Assembly (NCBI GenBank): GCA_035079385.1
Contig: JAVHKY010000004.1
Coordinates: forward strand, 21,751,001 to 21,815,000
Direction of reading: 5' to 3'
Length of the DNA stretch: 64,000 nt
Origin: Aspidiotus rigidus
Taxonomy: Eukaryota > Arthropoda > Insecta > Hemiptera > Diaspididae
The position numbers and the translations under genes are program-made. Positions 46,543-57,481 of the stretch are shown piece after piece. How positions within the stretch are numbered: the first letter of the stretch is position 1; every line of letters starts with the position of its first letter. The notes beneath the pieces are model-generated. The model had not been told where the DNA came from. It saw nothing but the letters and a program-made list of their open reading frames with translations, and searched no databases.

Positions 46543-48322
46543 GCCGAGTTAAACGAGAGAACCTGTTTTATAAAGGATCTACGACGTCCTCAGATAGTGA
46601 TGTCACAAAGCTGACCTATGAAGTCATCAAATTGTGATGTCATAGATCTGGTCTTTAGAGTTATATGTGGAAGAAGGGGACTTGTTCAAAATTTGACCTC
46701 CGAGCAATATATGATAGAAGGAGGATTCAGAAAAACTCGCGGGTTCTTTGACGGAGTTATACGAGGGGTGTCAGGGAACCTGTTTTATGGGGCACGTGGG
46801 ATCCGAAAGATGCTGACGTAGCAGATCTATGAGTCACAGGCCCGGACTTTAGACCTATATAATAGGATTAATCCTTCCTTCTAAATTACGGCACATTCTG
46901 ATAACGAAGGTGAAAAAATAAATTATCCAAAAAGAACAAATTTATTAATTTAATGTTCATGCGGTTTGTAAATTCATTCGAATTAATAAATTTGTTCTTT
47001 TTGGATAATTTATTTTTTCACCTTCGTTATCTATATAATAGGCTTACAAAAAACTTATCTATGACGTCTGAAGATTGTGACGTCACAAGAATGACCTATG
47101 ACGTCATCAAACTGTGACGTTACCCCCCCCCGCACATATATGATGGGAGGGGACTCGGAAAAAAGTCACAGCCCACTTTATGAGCCGCTTGGGTTCCTCG
47201 TTAATTGAGGCAAACAGGGAACCTGTTTTATGGGCGTCAATATTGTGTATTCTCATTCTTAAATAGCTTGAGCCTTCGTTATACTGGAAATTTCAAACTT
47301 CAGCCTCCACTATACTTAGCTCAATATACCGTACTAGGGCTATAATAACTAGCCTAAGAAATTTTAAACTTTAGCCTACATCATACTGGGTCTAATATAC
47401 TATACTAGGCCTATAATAAGTAGCCTAAAAAATTTCAAACTTTAGCGTTCATTTATTGGCCCTAATATACCAGAATTTTTCCAAGTCCCCCTTCTATCAT
47501 ATATAGCTCGAGATTCGACAAAAATTTCGACTCTCAAACTATATGATACTAGGCTTTTTGTAGCTCTAGGCCTTCTTTATACTAGCTTTATCTAGGTCTA
47601 GGCTTCCTTGAATTCTCAATACCAAATCCCATATGACTCATAAAACAGGTTCCCTGCGTTCCTCGTTCAACTTCGTTAAGGAAGCCGTCGTTTTTCCTAA
47701 GTCCCCCTCATATCATACGTGGCCCGGAGGTAAACATTTTTCCAAGTCCCACGTTTTGCCTCCCGGCGTCCGTCATTTTTCTTCAAAATACCCTCCGATA
47801 AAACAGGTTCCCTGTTAAAAAAAATTGACCTAGGATGTCATCAAATTGTGACGTCACAGGCCCGGACTTTGGACCTATATCATAGGAGATGGGCTTAAAA
47901 AAAAACTGATCTATGACGTCAGCAGATTGTGACGTCACAAGCATGACCAATGACGTCATCAAACTGCGACATCACAAACGCACCCCCCCCCCCCCCGGGG
48001 ACTTGGAAAAAAATTACCCATGACGTCATGAAACTGTGAAGTTACAGGGCCGAGCTCCGCGCTTTGCCGGCCGGATGACGTACGTTTTTTCCGATCTCCC
48101 CCCCCCCGATAAAACAGGTTCCCTGTTAAAATGAATTGACCTCGAGAAGCTACATATGATAGGATGGAAACTTTTAAAAATTTCGACTTCCAAAATAAAT
48201 ATCCTAGGAGGGGGACTTGGAAAATTTTCGAGCACCGAGCTTTGCCGGCCGGACGGACGGCGGACGTTTTTTCCAAAAACTCCCTTTGGTAAAACAGGTT
48301 CCCTGTTAAAATTTCGCAGTCT
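46543..48322. mobile_element. Helentron-like family B composite splitting PLE-F
   Basis: The insertion separates two parts of one PLE reading. It contains at least five copies of the end motif CAGGGAACCTGTTTTAT or its complement (about 46555, 46765, 47213, 47640, 47795, 48108 and 48290), 45-bp-type units at 46690, 47145, 47500 and 48150-48235, and seven TGACGTCA octamers. It also holds C14 and several C7-C8 runs, and a perfect 51-bp-arm hairpin (46900-47031). Probably several family B elements or one repeatedly expanded one. Confidence 0.6.
46900..47031. repeat. Perfect 51-bp inverted repeat (hairpin)
   Basis: 46900-46950 and 46981-47031 are exact reverse complements around a 30-nt loop. The outer end is GATAACGAAGGTGAAAAAAT. 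It interrupts a copy of the CTATATAATAGG repeat word, which is present on both sides. Confidence 0.95.
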
Positions 48323-48990
48323 TAATTCTTATCATATTTCCATGTCATTTACTATTATTGAAACGGGAGGTAATAATTTCAATTATTTAGACCTTACCAT
48401 CTCTTTGATTGGACGGCTGAACATTCCCCGAGCTGACTTCGCCGTTTATCGTAAGGACACACGTACACTGGTGTCGCGATTCACTCTGCCTCACTTCATC
48501 CAGCGATCCATAAAATGGCTGCCATAAGCTCTGCTATTCATAGGCTCCTTTCACTTTCTTTTTCAAGTCGAGCCTTTAGGTCTGAAGTCGTCAACATCGA
48601 ACTGAGTGTCGATGTTCACCTACTCATCAAAAGGAAACGACTGCGACGTTTACTGGCCGAAACCGACCCCTCCTCCCCCGACTGCGCTCCAAAAAGAGAA
48701 AAATGGGTTCGCCTACCTTTCTTAAGCAAATTCTCTGCGGTTTTGGTTGTTGAACCTTCGCCGTTTTGGCTATCGTACAGGGTTCTACTCTCTATCTTCG
48801 GTTGCCAACGGCGCTGATAAAGTTTCCTGTGGTGAGTGCCCCTCCATTCACATAATTGATGGGCAAACCGGAAGGAAACTTGGATGGTGGTTACATGAAC
48901 ACCGAACTTATAATACAGCAGTCTCAACTTAATGCGCTCAAGAAGGCCACGATCCCCAAAAACTCACTACCTATTTCACGACCAAATTTT
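48323..48990 (+). pseudogene. PLE-F: RT C-terminus and GIY-YIG domain, second segment
   Basis: Plus-strand readings: ETGGNNFNYLDLTISLIG, FAVYRKDTRT, AAISSAIHRLLSLSFSSRAF, RLPFLSKFS, LNLRRFGYRTGFYSLSSV, then VSCGECPSIHI and IDGQTGRKLGWWLHEHRTYN. The last parts are a degenerate GIY-YIG core (CGxCPSxYIGQTGRKLxxRLxEH). It joins the first segment without missing conserved blocks, so the material in between is an insertion. Confidence 0.82.
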
Positions 48991-48999
48991 TTAATATCT

Positions 49000-50035
49000 T
49001 ACCTAGTAAGACTTGAAATCGGCAAAAGGAATTCTCGAAAATTTTGCTGCTATTATGTTTATAAGAAGGATGACTGAGAGATGAATCTCTTGCTTCAGCA
49101 CAAAGACGGGTCATGCTCTCTCCACACAAGATGAAGTCATGCCCATGGTTTACCTGTAAGACCCTATCATGCGAGGGATGATTTCGACACCATCTCAAGT
49201 ATTTTTCGAACAGTATAAATTAATGAAGACGGAAATATTTATCACCGGGTCTTTAATAGGCATCGAAACAATATCTGACAATAGTTTATTAAAATAAAAA
49301 ATCAGTATTACAGAGTGACTACAGTGAAGTTGAAGAAATTAATGGGTAGCATGTCAATATCATGAAAATAACTTTGTTGAGCGAGTATCATACTTTATCA
49401 ACGTCGGAGTAACTTTTTAATTGATTATATTAGCGCGCGCGGATTTAAGCGAGCATGCAAACAATGAGAATTCAGAGTCGGTGAAATTCATTTTCCCCTT
49501 ATTTTAGCCCAATACCTATCCCAAAACTTTTGGAAAAAGCATCCTAGATATGAAACATATTTTTATATTTTAACGAAGTTGAACCTGATCACATCTTTCT
49601 CACATACTTAGAAGCTTCCTTGTTCATAATTTCATTTATCTACGTTTCCATAACGTTTCCTATTTATTGAACGATTGCTCTCGCCTTGTCATCGCACCGA
49701 ATGAAATATCAACCGCATATTACCATCTATGTAAACGACACAGTGCCTTAAAATGACATCTGTTCCCTCGGGATACCTCTTAATACGTACGCACGAAACT
49801 GCGTTGTCCGTCGGGCTAATATGGATTGTAACGTAAGGATAATTTAACTTGAAGATGACGTGAAAGCAAAATAACCCCTCTCGTTTCACTTATTTGAGTA
49901 ATACCCATGCTGCGCTGTTAACCTAAACAATCATAATACTGATAAATTTAGTCAAGATGGATTCAAAATAATACATTGCTCTTACTGTTCATTTCTTCTC
50001 TACTTATTTTTATTTTGATTAACAACTACACTTAG
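49000..50035. other. No recognisable gene
   Basis: Short ORFs only, no motif recognised. Confidence 0.45.
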
Positions 50036-50380
50036 GGTTATGGGCCCCTAAGTGAGCAGATAGGAAGTTTTTTCAGAAAGAGTGGCTCTAGATGGGATGT
50101 GACGAGCAAAGGTAGATTTGTGAGGCTGTGAATTGTGAATACCTGATGCATGCTCATGTATACATTCCTCAAGAGCCCCACCTGTCTGATCCATAAGCAC
50201 GTATTACAATCGCCGCAGCTGATTGTATAGATCCCTGAGAGAGGGAAGATCCTTCGGGTTAGCGAGGTGACGAAGGTTGTAAGGGCTAGGTAGTCCGTAG
50301 CCATAATGCTTTGATAAGGATAGCCCACATAGGAAACCCGCATCCAACGCGTCCTGTCTCCAGCACTACTAAGGTTTGAA
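50036..50380 (-). pseudogene. PLE-G: GIY-YIG domain remnant
   Basis: The minus-strand reading SGIYTISCGDCNT is the start of a PLE GIY-YIG domain. After a frame change it continues MDQTGRALEECIHEHASG and HKSTFARHIPS, matching (Y)IGQTGRxLxxRIxEH. Upstream (higher coordinates) GFLCGLSLSKHYGYGLPSPY is weaker. The rest of the element is missing. Confidence 0.65.
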
Positions 50381-50384
50381 GTAT

Positions 50385-52640
50385 TCTCGGATAATTACGA
50401 TACTCTCAGCACATCTGTAGGGAACTACAAATAGAATAACTTCCTTGCTGTCCTCAATTAACCGCGTAATTTCTAGTTCACATAACGAGAAATGTGAAGT
50501 GAACTCGGTTGAACCGTTACGATTATTCTACTTTAACCATCCATCATTAAGTACCCAGTAAATAACGATGCTTGCGTGAAACTAAAATAGAACAGTATCG
50601 ACTGTAAATGGCGATTTCTATAATTGATAAAAATCAAGAACTTTAAAAATAAAAGATAATGGTGCGTGTGCGCTGTGTGAGTGGGCAGACTTTGAAAAAG
50701 TTACAGCATTCAAAATGACGAGTCGATAATGTGGAAGAAAAATAATAAACCAGGGAGAATGTATATATATCTTAAATTGAATCCCGCGACTTCGGAAAAA
50801 ATTCGTAACACTACACCGTATATATTTATACTGACACTTCAATGAGATGAGAAAAAAATGAAGCGAGACGTCTTCTACGTCGATGAATATTGAAAAATAG
50901 AAAAACAATAAAATTATTATTCATTTTGGATGCAAAAAATCTGTCATCATCGAACGCGAAAAATTGAAAAATCATGAATATAGAAACTTTTGCTGAAATG
51001 CAATGTATGAAGTAGGCAGTAAAAAACGTTTTTTTTTTTTTTTTTTTGTGACAGAATCGATTAAGTAAATCAGGAGCCTGGCTGGCATTCCTTCCTTCAA
51101 GTTTTAATTATACGAGATGAACTTTTTTCGGCGTTATTTTTTAATCAAAACATGCTTATTTTGGCCTTCTCGATTGTCACGGGGTGACCGGATGTACTTC
51201 CTCACAAGCGTAAAATAGAAACCCACGCGTGCGAAGTTATCTCTTTATTTTCGCACTCTTTTCACCGCCAACCTCGATAAATGCGAATCTTATCGTAAAT
51301 AAATGGTCGATATTCGTCGAATAATATGCTAGCTCGTTCATCTTCTGAGAAACTCTCGAAGCCATTCTCAAAATCTACGCACGTTTCTATCGCACAGACA
51401 GCCTGTTTATACCACGATGATGAACAATAAACTTTTGTCGATCTATCAAAATTGAGTTCATTCTTATGATAAATATAATTTCTAGAAAATGGTACGATCT
51501 TACTCGAGTGCGGAACACTGACTCCACACTTTGTGAGTACGCGTCGACTAATTATGCAAATTCCAAACGTTGTAGTATCTTCTTAGTAGGTATTTACTAT
51601 AGAAGCTCGATGCCGGTAAGGTGATGTTATTCGCAATAAAAATGCAATTCAAGTTGGTAGAGTGTATTGTCTGTTCACAATAATCGGGATGATGCTCTCT
51701 CCTCCACGAATTAAGATCATCTTCATAATCTCGTACTCCATATCCGGTAAAGATGTATGCCAGTAAAGATGTAGCGATACTACTTGCGAAAAGTAGAGAA
51801 GTGAACTTTGGTTGCGAAAGAAAAATTTACGTACATTTCATTTTATTATAGCAATCTTACAACGTTTTGCTCCAATAAAAAAATGAATAGTAAATACTAA
51901 TGGAAGCGAGCTTTCTTACGAGAAAATTCTTCTTTGTGCATTCGAAATAAAAGGGTACTTACCAAAAATTAATTTATCGAGATTGAACTCGCATTATCTT
52001 GCCTCACGGAGAATAATGTGAGCAGTCTCAAATAACCGCTTCAATGCACTCTGCGTACCGACACAGTCACTGTTCCTTTATTTTGAGATCCTCTACTCTG
52101 CAAGGTAAGAATATTTCCAAGAATTGGTTAGTGATAATACTCATGCTAATGAAATGCATTTTATAATTATGTATTTTCTCTCGCCCTAGCTAATGATAGG
52201 TAGATATTAACTAAAAGAGCGAAAGAGAGACAATGAATTCGAAAAAATCAAGGGCTCTACTGCGCTATTTTCATGCTTGTTAAAAAAAAAGTAATTTATC
52301 ACCCATTTTTCATTTCACTGTCTTGTTGTTAATGTCTGCGTAAATATGAAAAAGCTGATAAAATTTAACAATTGATTATTCCACTCCGAGAATAATTAAG
52401 AGCTAGGCATAATACCTGTGTTATTAATTTATCACCTCTTCCGACTCACGTTTCGTACAGAGTCAGTTCATAATTTCTTTTTCCTCCTTCTCCGTATGGT
52501 CCGTGCTTAAATTGTTTCTTCCCGTTCACATTTTTCTTTCTCGTGTCGGAATTTTCACCTCTTAAACTACCCATCTTTTTTTTTTCTCTCTTTTCATTCA
52601 TGAATGCTTGAAATAAAGAAATCGGACCGATCAAAAACAA
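50385..52640. other. No recognisable gene
   Basis: AT-rich sequence with no domain-bearing ORF. A poly-T run of 18 at 51030-51047. The 129-codon minus frame at 52446-52835 is unrecognised and overlaps the probable LINE 5' region. Confidence 0.45.
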
Positions 52641-53100
52641 AGGTAGTGGAAGATCCTCGGATCGACAGCCATCATTCCTGCGATTAAGCCCAATTCCACA
52701 GTCTTCACGCGGCGACCTTATTGAGCCAAGCCACATAGTCAGGCGGCGACCAATAAGAGAAGGAAAACTCCGAAAAACAATCATCAAAAAGGTCCCTACT
52801 ATCCTTCGTTTGGTAGTGCGGTTATATGGAGACAATCGGTCATACTGCTGTCTTGCAGACGGAGTTGGCGCCTTAAAGGCGAAGGGAGGAAACCCTTACC
52901 GAAAATCTGCAGAAGGATTCCGGGGACCCATCATTGCAATATAATTTCCCCTAGTAATTAACAGGCAAGAATACAGCAACTGAGACATTAACGGATTAGG
53001 ATGCCGTGACCCCGTGGTACTTCATCCACCGTTCAGTGGAGTAGGACGGACAGCAATAAATGGACACAAAGACAATGGCAATGGCAAACGTGCCAAGCAT
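52640..53100 (+). mobile_element. Probable 5' region of an RTE-like LINE, split by PLE-H
   Basis: GC-richer sequence that ends at the left copy of GTGCCAAGCAT (53090-53100). The right copy (54999-55009) leads straight into a LINE endonuclease reading, so this is probably the LINE's 5' leader. No clear protein motif is visible in it. The start is uncertain. Confidence 0.45.
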
Positions 53101-53136
53101 AGAATTAATTCGGTTCTCCAAATTATGACCAAAGAT

Positions 53137-53204
53137 ATCAAACGACGACATACTCAAAGGAGTAAAACAGACGGAGTAATTTAATTAAAGCCACAGAAAT
53201 ACAA
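53137..53204 (+). repeat. PLE-H left inverted arm (68 bp)
   Basis: Exact reverse complement of 54929-54996. It starts ATCAAACGACGACATACTC and ends CCACAGAAATACAA. Confidence 0.93.
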
Positions 53205-53301
53205 AATACACGGGGGGGCTTTCGATTAAAGAACCATTGTCAACGGGTGACATGAAAGCAACTAAACCAACACCGGCCGGCAACAAACACTGCCGAGGAA
53301 A

Positions 53302-53680
53302 TCATGACTGAACTAGCGAGTCATCACAATGTGAATCATACTCATAAACTAGTTCAATCAACCCCTCATCAGGTATGTACCTGTTGAGCACATTTAGGTT
53401 GTCGTTATTCAGATGGCGAATAATTTCAATATGTTCTAACGCGGTACGCTTGAAAACCGAGGACTCTCTATGGAGGAGGGACTCGGATCCCTCTTTGAAA
53501 CTATGGCCAGTGGTGATAAGATGGTCCGCAAATGCCGAATCACCCAATTTCTTATTTCCCCACGCCTTCCTATGCTCATCTATTCTAATTCTGAGCTGAC
53601 GTCCAGTCTCACCTATGTAGATTCCATTACAGTCATTACATTACATTTTGTAAACCCCACTTCTTTCGACCAGTGGGATG
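53302..53680 (-). pseudogene. PLE-H GIY-YIG endonuclease (single in-frame stop)
   Basis: The minus-strand reading SGVYKM runs into a TAA at 53641-53643, and the same frame continues CNDCNGIYIGETGRQLRIRI then DEHRKAWGNKKLGDSAFADH. The GVY and YIG motifs, the catalytic Arg and the EH are all present. The domain ends with HSFKEGSESLLHRESSVFKR and a C-terminal tail to 53302. One stop is the only visible lesion. The domain should nick target DNA for priming. Confidence 0.92.
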
Positions 53681-54925
53681 AGGTCCTTCAGCTTAACGAA
53701 CAGACTTTTTACAGTGTTAAGATTGTAATACACTGGGCGAAACCCAAATGGGCGGAGGACACGACCTAACTGGGAAGAGAATTTTCCTAAAAAGGGAAGC
53801 CTGATCCAACGTTTTCTACTGTCAGACGCCGGATTGCGGGGGTGGGTGGTAGTGGAATCAAGGCTTTTCCGAGTCAATTTTCTATGGACCATCAAGTCAA
53901 TATCTAAGCTGACCTCATTCACTCTGGCCAAATGCTTTATAATCAAAAGCTCCTGTTGAAAAGCGAGGTGACCCAATGGAATACTAGTCAACCGGTGGAT
54001 ATAACTATTCAAACCGGCAATTTTGTGGGCAACAGGGCAGAAAGATCTACCGTGGACAGTAATATCGGTCGAAGTATCTTTTCTATATATGGCGAATTCA
54101 TGGGCACCTTCTCCATTAGAGATAGTAAGGTCCAAAAAATTTATAGATAAACCGCCTGCTCCCAACGTGAATTTGATGGAAGGATACAAACTGTTGAGAT
54201 ACCTAAGAAACTCCAAAAGGAGATCTCGGTGACCGGTCCACATGCACAAGACATCATCAACATACTGGCCAGAGGAAAAAAGATCGAGCTCAAGTTTAGA
54301 CATGAAAACCTCCGAAATGAGGGAACCCAGAGGGGAGCCAATAGGGATACCTACCTCCTCTGGAAATTCGAAAAATTTCCCTTCAAATTTGCAAAAATTG
54401 GGAGTAAATTGAAAAATTCTGCCAGTTCTTCGTGACAGATATTAGATTGGACCAAGAGGTCTCCCATATGCTGCATGGCAGTAGCCCTAGGGATACTCGG
54501 AAATAGGCCGACTACGTCAAAAGAGCATAGGGTAGAATCAGGCGGTAGAATGTCATCTTTGAGCTTATCAGCCAGAGAGACCGAATTCTTCACAGAGTAG
54601 GATGACTCAAAATCTATCCAACGGTCCAAAAATTTTGCCAAGAGGTACGTGGGGGAAGACACAAGGAAACGACCGGCCGCATCGGAGTGTCCTTCTTATG
54701 AACCTTAGGCAGCCCGTACAATAAGGGTGGCACAGGGTTGGGCTCAAGGAGAAATCTTTTAAGCGAAGGGGTTTTGATAATAAATTCGCTGTTGTTTACA
54801 ACACGTCTAACTTCTTTAACGTGGTTGGGAAAGTTAAAATCCGCATTTACCCTGGCATCACACTGGTCGAGAACGTCATAGACCTTGGAGACATTTGAGG
54901 ACTTCTCCATAACTACAATGGCATT
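53644..54925 (-). pseudogene. PLE-H reverse transcriptase (two frameshifts, 5'-truncated)
   Basis: From 54925 downward: NAIVVMEKSSNVSKVYDVLD; FLLEPNPVPPLLYGLPKVHK; MRPVVS (frameshift near 54650) SPTYLLAKFLDRW; STLCSFDVVGLFPSIPRAT; a second frameshift near 54355; FEFPEEVGIPIGSPLGSLIS; QYVDDVLCMWTG with catalytic YVDD; LSINFLDLTIS; EFAIYRKDTSTD; HKIAGLNSYIHRLTS; and LGRVLRPFGFRPVYYNLNT into the GIY-YIG domain. The N-terminal TKADK box is cut away. All catalytic RT motifs are present, so it is young but inactive. Confidence 0.92.
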
Positions 54926-54928
54926 CCC

Positions 54929-54996
54929 TTGTATTTCTGTGGCTTTAATTAAATTACTCCGTCTGTTTTACTCCTTTGAGTATGTCGTCGTTTGAT
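54929..54996 (-). repeat. PLE-H right inverted arm (68 bp)
   Basis: Exact reverse complement of 53137-53204. It directly follows the last readable RT codons on the minus strand and stops 2 bp before the right target duplication. Confidence 0.93.
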
Positions 54997-54998
54997 TG

Positions 54999-55640
54999 GT
55001 GCCAAGCATGTTAAGCAAGATAACGAAATGAGGATTGCGATATGGAACGTGAGATCACTGACTCGGCCGAACGTGATAGTGGAAGTGAAAGGACTTGGAA
55101 TAGCAGTGCTGGGACTCAGCGTGTGCAGATGGGCAAACACGACCAGTATGACTTCATATATGCCGGGAGTGAGAAAGATGACAACGAAGAGGGAATAATA
55201 TAGTAGAAAAGAAATTTCGAAAATATAAGACCGATATCAGACAGAGTAATAGTTCTTAGAATAAATCCGAGCCCATAACCTATCACTGTCTTTCAAGTAT
55301 ACGCTCGGCCACTAGTAAAAGCAGTGAATAGGAATTAGAAAGCTTCTACGAAGACCTTAAAAAAAGCTTTAGAGAAAGCACGGAAAGATAGTCCAAAATT
55401 AGTCATGGGAGACCTGTAGGCAAAGATCGGTTAAGGAGCAGATGAAGGAACAATTTGGCCATTCGGACTCGTTGAGAGAATTGAGAGGGGAAAAAGATTG
55501 AAGGAATTTACGGAAACGAAGGAAATTGTGGTTTGCAATACAGAATTCCAACAGCACGCTGGCAGACTTTATTCCTGGAACCAAGTCTGAAACCAAATTG
55601 ATCGCATATTGATTAATAAACGCTTTCGGAACTCACAAAA
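54999..55640 (+). pseudogene. RTE-like LINE endonuclease (APE) fragment
   Basis: Directly after the right target duplication: EMRIAIWNVRSLTRP then GIAVLGLSVCRWANT, the N-terminal APE endonuclease motifs (IATWNVRTL, ILGLSExRW). Near 55400-55620 readings give VMGDL, GTIWPFGLXERGKRLKEF, VVCNTEFQQHAGRLYSWNQ and NQIDRILINKRF, matching GDFNA, FGLGERNxRGxxLxEF, N..F..H..R.YTW and NQIDYIL. Stops are frequent. No RT follows: the sequence changes at about 55640 into a PLE-like tail. Confidence 0.8.
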
Positions 55641-55652
55641 CTGGTTCTGTAC

Positions 55653-55685
55653 CCGATGAAGACCACTAGTTTGGTCGAAACATTG
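55653..55685 (+). ncRNA. Degenerate hammerhead-like motif
   Basis: CCGATGA (CTGATGA with one change) is followed by stem GACC (55661-55664) and GGTC (55673-55676) with an 8-nt loop, then GAAAC and ATTG where GTCGG would be expected. The layout equals the intact-looking motif at 34496. It is probably a decayed PLE flank. Confidence 0.5.
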
Positions 55686-55699
55686 TATTTTTGATTAAA

Positions 55700-57480
55700 A
55701 CTCTTCGCGGGAAAGGCCTCAGGAAATTTTTTCGTTAGTTGTTTTCCTTGCACGTATAAAATACTACTTAGGTTCACTGTGCGCCTCAAAAAAAAAGTGG
55801 AATACGTCAAGGTCGATTAGAAGTTTTTGAAATGGAGAATGTAGTATCGTTCCTATGAGACCATCAGGGTAGAGGAGAATGAAGAAGAAAAATAAGAGGA
55901 TAAATAATTAATTCTAGCCTGGGGGCCCCGAGGCCGCTCTCCCCATTTCGATCTAGTATACGTATGTGTAGGCTTGTCTAACTCAGTTCCAAGGTCATAG
56001 TGACACGCGCACGTACGGATACAATTCACAAAGGTTCTGGCGGGATAAAAGACACGAAAAATGTCAAAGTTCGATTTCCAAAGTAGATTTGAGAGCAGAA
56101 GAATCACTTCAATTTAAATGAATAAAGCTCCTCTTATAAAATTTTAGACGTACATGAAGTAGTTTTGAATTTAGTGATAAATAAACAATTGATCCTCATC
56201 TTCTCCTGATTGGAGCGTTTTAACGCTTATGGTCAGCAGTCGTTTCAACAGTGTACGAGTGTTTTTTTGTTTTTTTTTTTGGTTCTCTCAGTGATAAAGG
56301 TTGGTCCGTCAACGTCCCTCTCATAACAGCTAGGAACAAGGAAAACTCAAGTACACACTTAAATCCATTATATAACTTCTTTCACGCTGGGAAGCGAGAA
56401 AAACTACTCGTTAAATTAGCGTCAAACGAGGAAAATTGAATAAGAAAATTTTCCGCCTACCACGATTTTCTTACGCTCAGCCTTCAGTTTAAGGTTATTA
56501 CATGCGATCGACGACCTTATCCACTTTAAATAGAGACGTGTCTTGAAATACATTATTTATTCAAAATACTGTTATAGTACGAATCAGTTATAGACGCACG
56601 AGTTTTGCATTCGTTTCTTGGCGAATTGTTCCCCTCGCAATATTTCTCTGTGTCAAAGAGGTATTTCATGTTTCCTTTTCTCCCGTAGGCAGTTTTCGAA
56701 GGCCTGGTAGATTGAATAAACAGATCCGATGAATTTCATCTCGCGGACAACGGACTGGTACTTTCATTTTTTGACGAATTTCGTCTCAAAAATCAGCGAG
56801 GGGTCCAGAACTTAAGGCTAAATGATTTTAACGAAAAAAAAAAAATAAATACATTATACTGGGTTTCTCGTTATGACACACACTTATTCCGATGCAGAGA
56901 AATTAAGAGAAGAACACACATCTATAAGTCTGAAAAAATTGAAGGTATTTTAGAAGCTAAAATGTACAGTGGTAGATTCACTGAGGAAAAGGAGAGCGCA
57001 GAATATTAGATGTGAGGATTGGAAAGCACAAGTAAAAATTGTTGTTGTAAAACAAGTATTAAAGTGAATAAAGTAAAAGCTATTTGAAACAAATTATGTA
57101 ATCAAATTCCAATGTTGGTTGATTAAGTAGTGATCACGGCTTATTGTCTTGTCTCGCGATTTATGCGATAAAAAATAATTACAAAAAAAAATTTATCCTT
57201 GCATCATAAGTTGACACACAACTTCTTGAATGATTTGATAAGTACCACGGATAAGCAAAATGAACCCGTGGCCTGTCTGCTACAAAAATATAAGTTTAAA
57301 TGTTAAAAAGAAAAGTATTATTCGGCACTGCCGTCAAATAAATTTCTTTTTAATGTAAAAAAACCGTCACAATTAAAACTCCATACAATTAGGAAAATTT
57401 CTAATTGTATACAAAGTTCTAAGTTAAAAGCTTTTTTTTTATTTTTTATTTTTTTGAAACTTGTTTTTTTTTCCTATTTT
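55700..57480. other. No recognisable gene
   Basis: AT-rich sequence with short ORFs and no recognised motif. Confidence 0.45.
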
Positions 57481-57481
57481 C

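Larger units (their letters stand above)
53101..54998 (-). mobile_element. PLE-H: Penelope-like element with inverted arms and target duplication
   Basis: A 1,898-bp minus-strand element flanked by GTGCCAAGCAT on both sides (53090-53100 and 54999-55009). 68-bp exact inverted arms lie at 53137-53204 and 54929-54996. The RT is 5'-truncated at 54928, where the inverted arm begins. Inverted or direct terminal segments are known in PLEs; here the arm seems to be a copy of the 3' tail joined to the truncated 5' end. It interrupts an RTE-like LINE. It is the best-preserved PLE in the window. Confidence 0.92.

Noticed and set aside
52446..52835. 129-codon minus-strand ORF
   Set aside because: It overlaps GC-rich sequence that is more simply the leader of the plus-strand LINE; no motif seen.
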